This document shows positions 22,901 to 34,900 of a stretch of DNA of 64,000 bases, one piece after another. The stretch is from Sinonovacula constricta (Eukaryota; Mollusca; Bivalvia; Cardiida; Solecurtidae). Positions within the stretch are counted from its first letter, which is position 1; each line of letters opens with the position of its first letter. Both the position numbers and the translations under genes were made by a program. The notes beneath the pieces were generated by a model. The model was not told the origin of the DNA and did not search any database. It saw only the letters and a program-made list of their open reading frames with translations. The stretch lies in assembly GCA_007844125.1 (NCBI GenBank), contig CM017572.1:45984396-46048395 (forward strand). The letters run 5' to 3'.

Positions 22901-25900
22901 TTAAATGTTTATTCAATGTACGTTTTTATGTTTGAAGTTACAAAGTCAAATAAGCTTACCACAATATCCACAGAAGCTTGGGCAGTTCTGTTTAGCCCAT
23001 TCTGTGTAAGGATCATAGCAGGCTGTCTGTGTAAACTCGGGGCAGTTCAACAGAACATCAGAGCAACCTCCACTGCCTGAAAGGGGACAAAGAACAGTTA
23101 TATAATTTTAACAAAAAATATCATTTGGAAAGTATGCATAATTATATACAAGCAGGGAACATGCAACATTTGAACTGTATCAAAGACAGAAACTAACAAC
23201 ATTTAAGAAAACAAGTAATTAAAGACGTGTAAATCATTTTTCAAAATGTTAATGACTTAAATCAATTTAAATTTGGGTATGTGAATTTCTTATGTATCTT
23301 CAAGTACAGGTGTTTAAGACATGCTCAACCATGAGGCAAAGTTTTATCAATATAGAATGCCCCCTAAAATCAAACAAAAAAACAACTGTTACAAATGACA
23401 TGAAGCAATGCTTGTAGCCCCAGATGCTGTCTTCTGTGTCTGCACTAACACATGTAATCTTTCTTAAGCATCAAGATATTTCTTAAAGTGGAGTACGTAT
23501 ATAAGTAGAACACATAGCTAATACTTGACTGTACACAAAACTGTACACAAAGGTATACAGGCATTGTATGTGTGTTACTGGTTGTAAAGTATTTCAAGAG
23601 ACAGTACAAAATAACAAAAAGGGAAGGTACTGACTACAAATTGTTAAAATGTCCATAAATGTAAAACACTTTTAGTATATTTAGCATAGAATACACTATA
23701 GAATGCTCCTGCAATACAAAAGTCTGTATGCTGTATGTGGTCCATTACCTGTCATTGTGCCTCCAGTGCCTGTGCCAGTACCGGTCATTGTGCCACCGGT
23801 TCCGGTTCCAGTCATAGTTCCACCGGTACCAGTCCCTGTTCCAGTCATTGTTCCTAAAACAACCAGATTTAATGAAGATAAGTTACATAATCTGTAACTA
23901 GAACTACATCTTACTATGTTTGAATGAAATGTCATAAAGAGGGTTTGAACAAATTTTAAATAAGGGCAATGTCAGTCAGCCACAGGCATAATATCGCATA
24001 TATGAAAAAAAAATCACCATAGAATTTATTTTTTTTGAGGACAGGTAATGACAAGTAACTTCATCTACAAAAACATGTATAATGGAAATGTTGTTTCCTG
24101 TTTAAATGTATATAAACATTACTTTACTAGATATGTTTGCAGATTGTTTCTTTAAATGTTTAGAAAAAATGTACTGCTTGCACTTTTGTATAGGGGAGAC
24201 TGGAAAAATTCAAGTAATGGCTATATTTCCTCATACTGGCATTAGACAATCACTTGTCTTAGTTTAAAAATAAAAAGCAACAACCTGAGCAAGCACCATT
24301 TCCTGACATGGACAATTTATGAAGTAAATTAACAATCAGCTTTGAACAGACACAGTTAGACAAAAATACAAACACAAAACAGGATTTTATATAGAGAGTA
24401 GCCTTATAAGAAACATACCACAGAGGTTACAAGTGACAGGGCAGAGAGTAGCCTTATAGCAAACATACCACAGAGGTTACAAGTGACAGGGCAGAGAGTA
24501 GCCTTATAGCAAACATACCACAGAGGTTACAAGTGACAGGGCAGAGAGAAGCCTTATAGCAAACATACCACAGAGGTTACAAGTGACAGGGCAGAGAGTA
24601 GCCTAATAGCAAATATACCACAGAGGTTACAAGTGACAGGGCAGAGAGTAGCCTTATAGCAAACATACCACAGATGTTACAAGTGACAGGGCAGAGAGTA
24701 GCCTTATAGCAAACATACCACAGAGGTTACAAGTGACAGGGCAGAGAGTAGCCTTATAGCAAACATACCACAGAGGTTACAAGTGACAGGACAGAGAGAA
24801 GCCTTATAGCAAACATACCACAGAGGTTACAAGTGACAGGGCAGTTGACCTTGGCCCAGGCATTGTACTGGGGATCTGTGCAGGCATTGGCGCCATATTC
24901 TTTACAGTTGGGTATTGTATCCCTGCAGACTCCAGGGGCAGATGTTGAACCCATGGTGCCAGTACCTGTATTTGTGCCTGGGAAGAACATAAGTACACTA
25001 TGTTGAGTCCTTCTACTTTCAACCACTCAACCAAAATACCCAATCATTATCAATGTAAAACACTTTGTAAATTATTGACCTAGTTACAGGAATGCAGGAA
25101 ATTACTTTATATGCCATTGGCTTAAGAATAAAAGTAAGAAACTTTTAGCAAAAACATCTAAAAATACCAAATATAATGTAACATGTAATATATATGTATG
25201 AGATGTTGTATTAAATGTTAAGGTATGTCAGTTACATGTAGTTGTGCATGCTAAATTTTCTAAACAAAGTTACTTAATAAAAATCCATGATAAATAAAAA
25301 AAGTATTACTTAATGATGATTGATCAAAATACATTAACCAGATATTTCTTATTATTTATTTTATTTTACAGTGTAAATTGAAGCTCTAAATATTACATAC
25401 CAGTGCCTGTTCCACACAGTCCACAATATTTGGCACAGTTCTGTTGAGACCAGTCCTGGTACTGAGCGCCACACACATAGCTACCATAGGCAGCACAGTT
25501 GCTGATCTTGTCCTGGCATGTTCCGAATGAGGATGTGGGGTCACACTGCAGCTTCTGGCAGCAGTTGTCATTGGGATCCTGGACAAATGTGCATCCAGTG
25601 GGCACAGAGGCAATCCTTGGGCACCTGGAAATATAGGTTTTGTTTCCATATTAACTCTAAGCTGGCGAAGTCCGAAATCATATCCCATATATCTACGTCA
25701 AAAGGGCATATGGACATGTAAATGTATTTGTTGATCATTTTGCCACTGAAATTATTTAGAAAGACTGCAACTTCTAACACCTCTTTCTGCTCGGCTTCTT
25801 ACTATATGAGTTATAGTTCCAGCTGACCTGCAGTGCCCAGGTAATTCTACCCAGACATTGGTCTAGGACCTTCTGCCACAAATATGGCTGGATGTCTCTA

Positions 25901-28900
25901 AAATGAACATAATCATGATATATTCAAAAATGAAAGATAAACTTTGCACAATATGAAAAGTAATGAATAAACAATAGTTAAATGATGGTATTTATTGTTA
26001 TGGTAATGATATGTTTTATCTTTCAAATAGTCAGACAAGGGACACTATACAAATTACAAGCCAGTTAACTGTATATTTGGTGCAAGTCATTAATATATTA
26101 GTAAGCAAACAAGGCGTGAACATTTGCCCAAAATGAAACCACTGAAAGAAACAAAACACCAGGAGTCCATTTTTACAACAACAAAATATATTATGCAAGT
26201 GTTTACCTTTCTGTGCATCTGTAGCGTCCAACTGAAGCATCAGTGCATTCGCAGTCAAAGTCACAACCATCTCTCCAAGTTTCTCCCTGCTGGTAGATAC
26301 TGCCCTTATACAAACAGGCATCTGAAGCACACACAAATGTATGCATGTATATATTTTTTCTTGCATAATAATAGAACAATTAGTGGTTTACTTTGTCTTT
26401 CTTGCTACACCTTATCCAAGGTAGCCTGAATAGAATTGAAAAAATTCTTAATGTTCAAAGACATCTGTGCTTATTTTGAGATGGTGTAAATTGATATTTA
26501 GTAGGACTACCTCAATGAAAACATTAAACAATATAATAATATATAAAAACACACAGAGAGTACATCAACAGCTAGGAGCTGGCTGATCAGGTTCTGCACA
26601 ATATGCTGCTGAGTCTCTAGCAATGGGTAAAGGTATCTTTGCGTATAGATGTAAGATAATAACTCCTAGAATTGGAACTATTAACATTTATTAATTAACA
26701 GTTGTAGATTAATTTACATACTAGCATATCCTGTCTGGCTGAGGGTTGTTGGGTCAACATTTGGTGGTCTGCCATAACCAATGAAGGATCCTGTAAAGCC
26801 TGAGACAGCTGATCCTCCAGTGCTTCCCTGACACTGGGGAACACGGCAGCACATAGGGTCCTTGGGGTCAGCAACAAACGTGCATGTGGCGGGCACATTG
26901 TCGTACTTGGGACACCTGGAGGGATAACATGAAGGGAGTCATTCTAAATGATAAAAATGGATACCATTGTGTTGTTGAAATTAAATCAACTCATTATGTT
27001 TCTGGAAAGGACAACAGTGGACATGTGTAAATCAGGATGGACTTTAACTCCCGTGTTATCAATAATTATGTAACATTCTGCTCAGACACCTAGTAACTGT
27101 GAGCTCCCAGACACACATTGCAGACCCTCATTCACTGTCCTGCAGTGCACAGGTGGCTGGATTAGCACAGACATATATTTGTGTCAAAGTCTTTTGGTGA
27201 CTTTAAATTGTTATGTAAACTGCAGATTAGGGTCATAAAACTGCAATAAAGTGTTTTATACGATGATCAGCTGTTAGGCTCATATTCCTCACCAATTAAA
27301 GTGATATGCGTGTCACATGGCAACCCTTGCCAACCCGACCTCCCACCAGTTACATCATGTCCACTCCATAAAAGCAACCAGACTACATTTATAAAACAGG
27401 TGACAACTTACAATACTCGTTTTAAAAACACTCGACATAACTAAATGTTTTGTAGTTTCTTATTATCAGAGTAAAAAAATCTACAAACTACAAAAATATT
27501 TATGTACAAAATGTTTTATGAGTAATACAGATTGAGTGGATGTTGTTAAATCTATAGTTAATTATTAAAAAAGAAGAGGGTAATGATTATTCAGGTACTA
27601 ATGTACAGTTACGTAAGAAAGAAAACATTTTGCCTTTGAATCAATCACCTTAGATCTATTACTGTTGTATTCTTTGATGTTCCAAACTTCAGGTAGTGAT
27701 TAGTCATCATTAAGCAGCAGCTGTTATGGTTGTTTAAAGTCGGCAACAAGCGGCGCCTGCTATCGTAGTTATAAGTCGGCAACAAGCGGCGCCTGCTATC
27801 GTAGTTATAAGTCGGCAACAAGCGGCGCCTGCTATCGTAGTTATAAGTCGGCAACAAGCGGTGGCTGCTATCGTAGTTATAAGTCGGCAACAAGCGGCGC
27901 CTGCTATCGTAGTTATAAGTCGGCAACAAGCAGTGGCTGCTATCGTAGTTATAAGTCGGCAACAAGCGGCGCCTGCTATCGTAGTTATAAGTCGGCAACA
28001 AGCGGTGGCTGCTATCGTAGTTATAAGTCAGCAACAAGCGGCGCCTGCTATCGTAGTTATAAGTCGGCAACAAGCGGCGCCTGCTATCGTAGTTATAAGT
28101 CAGCAACAAGCAGCGCCTGCTATTGTAGTTTTAAGTCGGCAACAAGCGGCGCCTGCTATCGTAGTTATAAGTCGGTAACAAGCGGTGGCTGCTATCATAC
28201 TTATAAGTCGGCAACAAGCGGCGCCTTCTATCATACTTATAAGTCGGCAACAAGCGGTGGCTGCTATCGTAGTTATAAGTCGGCAACAAGCGGCGCCTGC
28301 TATCGTAGTTATAAGTTGGCAACAAGCGGCGCCTGCTATCGTAGTTATAAGTCGGCAACAAGCGGTGCCTGCTATCGTAGTTATAAGTTGGCAACAAGCG
28401 GGGCCTGCTATCGTAGTTATAAGTCAGCAACAAGCGGTGGCTGCTATCGTAGTTATAAGTAGGCAACAAGCGGTGGCTGCTATCGTAGTTATAAGTCGGC
28501 AACAAGCGGCGCCTGCTATCGTAGTTATAAGTCGGCAACAAGCGGTGGCTGCTATCGTAGTTATAAGTCGGCAACAAGCGGCACCTGCTATCGTAGTTAT
28601 AAGTCGGCAACAAGCGGCGCCTGCTATCGTAGTTATAAGTCGGCAACAAGCGGCGCCTGCTATCGTAGTTATAAGTCGGCAACAAGCGGCGCCTGCTATC
28701 GTAGTTATAAGTCGGCAACAAGCGGCGCCTGCTATCGTAGTTATAAGTCGGCAACAAGCGGCGCCTGCTATCGTAGTTATAAGTCGGCAACAAGCGGCGC
28801 CTGCTATCGTAGTTATAAGTCGGCAACAAGAGGCGCCTGCTATCGTAGTTATAAGTCGGCAACAAGCGGCGCCTGCTATCGTAGTTATAAGTCGGCAACA

Positions 28901-31900
28901 AGCGGCGCTTGCTATCGTAGTTATAAGTCGGCAACAAGTGGCGCCTGCTATCGTAGTTATAAGTCGGCAACAAGCGGCGCCTGCTATCGTAGTTATAAGT
29001 TGGCAACAAGCGGCACCTGCTATCGTAGTTATAAGTCGGCAACAAGCGGTGGCTGCTATCGTAGTTATAAGTCGGCAACAAGCGGTGCCTGCTATCGTAG
29101 TTATAAGTCGGCAACGAACAGCAAAGGGTTCATTAAATAATTATGGTTTTTGCTAAATTCAGAAGATCAACTTTGTATACTAATTTAATATTGATTTCTT
29201 CCATCTTGTGTCTTTACCTGAACCACAAGAAACCATGAAAAGTGGTTCTTGTGTTACATGTACTGGAGAATCATCTAATGTTTTACCAAAATGGATACCT
29301 TGATTGTATCTATTTATATACTGCATGCTGCTTACCTGTCCTTGCACTCATAGTAGTGGTTGTTGGCATCTTCACAGCGGCATGTCAGTCCACAACCGTC
29401 ATTCCAGGACTCTCCCTGGGTGTGGTAGTAGCCTTGGTACTTACAGTAAGCTGGAAATGATTTAAGACCTCTTTACAGGGGAGTTTACTTCTGAACTTTT
29501 TTATAAGTTTCATTAGAATCAACATGGTTTGCATTTGCATACAAACAGTTTTACTCAATCTATGAATTTTCACCAGTATGTGATGTCTTATTTAGTTGTT
29601 CTCTAAAGTCAATCCTTTAACACAGTCTAATACTTATGTAATTTAAGTTGGCAGTGGTTGATATAACTTGAAAGCAACTGTAACCCTTCTAATAGTAACC
29701 ATTGCACAAAATAATTGTTAGTCAAAAACAAGTAAATACGTTGTAATGACTACAAAATCTAAAATGAGTAATGATTTTGTTTGGTGTTTAATTTTTTTCT
29801 ATATAATTATGTGAACTCTAAATAATATTACTCAATAAGCTCAAACCTGTAGTCCAAACATGTTAAGAAGACTTGCTGGTTAGACCACATATGATCCTGT
29901 ACTGTAAATTCACAATACAAAATTTCTGATATGTATTGTAAATAATTTGGGTTGTGTATTTTAGAATGATAGGTTAGTATGGGAGTATAAGTCTAACATC
30001 CAAGAATCGCATGGTGCTGGAGGTCGTCATTATAAAAACAATTGGACATGGTTTTCATGACAAGTTGGTGTTATAAGCATTTAGTGGAATACAGGCAGAA
30101 ATGTACATCTTACAGATCCTACAATTAGTCAATATAATGTTTTATTACCTGAACCTGGGGGTGACACCTGGGCGTACAGAGGGGCCACTGTGGTGACCTG
30201 ATTGGTGAAGTCACACTGTATTGTCTTACAGCAGGCGTCATTGGGGTCAGTGACCAACTGGCATTGGACAGGGATGTTCTGGTATGTTGGGCACCTGCAT
30301 AGGACAAAATGTATGGGTCAATAGATTGTTACATATACCTTGGGTAATTATGACATGTAAGACAGGTTAGGATACATTGTAACTTGTATGTCTTTGGTAC
30401 ACCAGATTCCACAAAGTACAAGGCAAGGGTAAATAAATCAATTGGCAATTGCTTGCTTGTTGTGTTTTTATAACTGTTTATGTTTAATATAGTTTACAAT
30501 AAACAATTCAACTCTAAGGTACATACCATAAAGGAAAACAATCAAAAGTAAAGCAAGACTCTTTAGAATGAGGAAGAGCATATAGTTTGAAGTTTGGTTC
30601 ATAGAACAATTACCTGTCTGTGCATCTGTACTGTCCACCTGCAGCATCAACACATTCACATTTGTAGGTGCAGCCATCATCCCACTGTTGGCCTTGGGCA
30701 TAAACGTTACCCTTGTATGCACATCCAGCTGGAACACAGAGACATAGTCATAAATTTCTAATAGGCATACATGCTTATGCTTTCAGTTGGGATTCAAAAT
30801 TCATGCATTTCTATGAGTTGCCTATACACAAGTCACAGATTCCTGACAGTTTTCCAGCTGAAAAACAGGGGCCTAAAGCATAAGTTATAGTTTTCTTACA
30901 GATACACATGCTTCCAGCTGAGAAACAGTGGCTATACAACATAAGTTATGGATTTCTAACAGTGCTTAAAGCCTAGAAACAGTGGCTTAATAGCATAAGT
31001 TATGGGTTTCTAATGGTGTTTCCAACTGAGAAACAGTGGCTGTAGCATAAAGTTGTGGGTTTCTAACTTCCAGCTAAGGAACAGTGGCTATACAGCATAA
31101 AGTTATGGGTTTCTAGCAGTGCTTCCAGCTGAACATCAGTGACATTTAGCATAAGTCATGTATTCTTTACAGTAACACAGGCTGCCAGCTAGGCAACAGG
31201 GACATATAGCAATAGTCATGGGTGTCTAACAGTTATGAATGCTAGCACAAGTTATGTGCTTCACTATTATACATATTGCAAAGCTTGATTATTGTTCAAA
31301 ACAGATAAAAATTGCAGGTGTGATCATTGTGTCTTGTGATATTCTACAGGTGAAGTGTACATGTGATCATTGTGTCTTGTGGTATTCTACAGGTGAAGTG
31401 TACACGTGATCATTGTGTCTTGTGGTATTCTACAGGTGAAGTGTACATGTGATCATTGTGTCTTGTGGTATTCTACAGGTGAAGTGTACACGTGATCATT
31501 GTGTCTTGTGGTATTCTACAGGTGAAGTGTACACGTGATCATTGTGTCTTGTGGTATTCTACAGGTGAAGTGTACACATGATCATTGTGTCTTGTGGTAT
31601 TCTACAGGTGAAGTGTACACGTGATCATTGTGTCTTGTGGTATTCTACAGGTGAAGTGTACACATGATCATTGTGTCTTGTGGTATTCTACAGGTGAAGT
31701 GTACATGTGATTAAGTAATGGTTTATGCATTATTCCGCAAGTACTGACAAGAGAACTTAAACAAAAATTGTCTGACACCACTTACTTCCTGTTCCAGTGA
31801 TAACTGAGGGCACCACCATTCCTGGAGCCACTGTGCCTGTGCCTGTCATTCCTCCAATATTGGGCATCATAGGAAGGCCAAAACCAGTAAAACCTGTACC

Positions 31901-34900
31901 ATAGGTGGGCACTGGTACTGCAGTCAGGGTACCTGCAGTGCATACAGGCTGCTGACAGCATGGGTCATTAGGGTTGTCCTGCATGTGGCACTCAGGGGGC
32001 AAGTTGTTGAATGCGGGGCATCTAAATAAAAAACATGTAATGTAATCGGTTGGTTCAGAATACAAAATTAACTCATTTGGAAACTCACAGACATGAGACA
32101 ACATTTAAATATTGTCCTTGAGCAAGACTATTGACTACAAATTGCCTCTGGTAAATACCTTTGGAGTACAGATTCTATCAAGGAAGAGCCATCTTGACAC
32201 AGTTAACTGTAAGATCAAATTACTTGTTTTCAAGTGACTGTATAAAATAAGCTTAAACTAAGCATACATACAAATGCATTTTATCTGTAAAACAGTATTT
32301 TAATGTGCTGTCTACTAGAATAAGTGTAGCAGAACATTCTTCCATACTTGGGTGTACACTTGTATTGACCAGTGGATCCATCCTCACATCTGCATGTATA
32401 TGTGCAGCCATCATCCCACCGTGTGCCAGCAGCATGCAGGGTTCCCTTATACAGGCAGCCATCTGTCCATGGGAAAGTTAGATAATGCACAAAATTCTTT
32501 TTTCCCTATGAAAGTTATTTGATCAAATCCTGGCCAGGACAAATATATTATGTTACCATGTATCATTACATTTTTCACACGGGTCTTAATATAGACTTCT
32601 GGGAATAATACAAATCCATGTCATTAAGAGCTTATTGAAAGGCATTTAAATCAATGACTCCCAAAGCTTATATAATTTCCAAATGACACATTATTACCAC
32701 AACAAAACAAGTTGCATTTAAAGATGCTGGATGCTACTGAAAAAAGACATTTTGAAACAATGACAACTCGAATTATGGACTTTGATTCCTTAATTCCATC
32801 TTCACATGAAACAGGCAGCTTCAACCATTTACTCTTCTCTGGTCATTTGTTTCTTAATTTAAAATGTTGATTACATTTACAATCAACAGTTTTTGTGTAG
32901 TTCTTCTTGTTGAAATAATATCTCTCTCTTCTAAAAACTATGTGGACATTATTGTTCAATGATGTCACTACTTTTGTCTTAACTTATCAAAGAAAATGTC
33001 AGCACTTGCACATTTTTTATTCAAATAGGTTGGTTTTCTTTTCATTGCTTGCATTTGACAAACACATCATGAAGTGCGAGGTTAGAGCTCTATAAAATCA
33101 GTTTAAGCACCCCTGTCGGTCCTTTTTGCATACTGATCATTTCAGGGCGCTGTCAGGCTTGTTCTTTTTGTTAATAGACTCATTCCAGATTTGTTCTTAC
33201 TTTTACATTTGGCTTGCATGTGAATATCTTTGTCCTGTGTCTTTTCGAATTTTGGTATATGTAACATAATGTTGCAATGCTCGTATGACTTTGTCATATA
33301 GTCTTATTCTTTGAAAGAGAATACATGACAGAAAAGAAGTTATAGACTGTGAATAAAATGCTGTTTCTGCTTTGATTCTGTTTAGTATAATAATATAAAT
33401 ATCAGATCCCAGTCAGGATGATTGAACATAATGTTCTCTTTAAACAGTTAATGTCAACCTTGTCTTATGACTCGGTTGACATTAAACGTTACAGATACAT
33501 TTAATGTTCTATCACTTTCACTAGGATCTGATATTTAGATACTAGTACAGGTTACATTGCTTATTATATCTATATTTATGGCATCATGGTGTCACGGTAA
33601 ACTTACTGAGAGCTCCCGTAATGACAGCGCCTGGTGCAGGTGTGATACTGCCTCCCATAGGCTGGGGAACTGGGTAACCTCCGATGGTGTTGGGCACAGT
33701 CTGAGAGCCAGTGAAGGTACTGGTTCCACCAGTACACTGGATGGTGGGACAGCAGTCACCAGCAGTCTTCACCTGGGAGCAGCCGAGTGGCAGGTTCACA
33801 ATGTCAGCACACCTGTACAATGTACAATGGCAAGTTCATAACAAAATGTTTTAAACATCTTACAAATCTACTGAAAATAGTTGTACAATCCAAGTGGATG
33901 GCAAAATATAAATGAATAAATAGAATATCTGTCCTTATTATGGTCCTTACTTCTTGTTACATCTGTAGTATCCATATCTGGCATTCTCGCACACACAGTC
34001 AAGGTCACAGCCATCAGACCATCTCTGGCCTTGTGCGTACCGTTGTCCATTATAAATACACACATCTGCAAGAACACACAAGGGTCATAATGATATGGGA
34101 ATGTAATAAATATTATTATTATGCCTAACATGACCTCACCATGTTAAATTTTCATATAAACACTATTTGGCCATCTGTAATGTCCTATGAAACATTGCTA
34201 GGATTGATAAAAAAAAGAACTAAGACGTAACAGTTTTTAATTGCATTGAGCTAACCTCGAGGGCATATAGGGATCATGCTGCATTGTGTACAATGTGTTT
34301 TTTATCACTTAGGTCTGCTTGATTTGCCATTATATCATCATGTTCAGCTTCAGACACTCATTCTAGTAGTTCTATTGCGAGACACCACTGTGGCTGTTTT
34401 AGTTATTGATTATGTATTTTCATAAGTGCTTACTGAACTGTGTGTCTGACATCATGGCATTTACATTTGTTCATGAAATCATTATGCATGAATTTTTATT
34501 TGTTTTAGTGTTTGTTCAGTAAAATGAAAAAATATCATATTTAATATTTAATGGAGGGAGATAGCACATGTTTTCAACCCTTGATATTGTAATATTTGTG
34601 CATCTGTGGACATTAACAATCTCAAGTTCACAATATGTTCTATCACCATCCATGGGATGTAATATTTATAGAACATATACAGCTTATAGTACTGTTGGTT
34701 CGAAAGTATCAAGAAATATAGTGATGTGTTTTGCACAATTATTTTAACATTGACTAATAATCACCTCTAACAATTGTAAATAATTACATATACATCCAAG
34801 AAAAATGGCCTGGACAGTACACAGATACTAAAGGCACTTTTTAGCAGATCAGTGGACCTTAATTGCCAAAAAGTAGAAATAGAGTCATAATGATAGGCCG

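Noticed and set aside
23703..23897. Plus-strand frame rich in Pro-Val (VPVPVIVPPVPVPV)
   Set aside because: It is the antisense of the Gly/Thr linker exon 34, which has proper splice sites and phase on the minus strand.
27731..29115. A possible CRISPR array (36-bp repeats)
   Set aside because: There are no spacers between repeats, the setting is an animal intron, and no cas genes are present.
27645..29156. Open frames of more than 300 codons on both strands with 12-residue repeats
   Set aside because: They are by-products of the 36-bp array; both strands are open equally and the array sits in intron 29.
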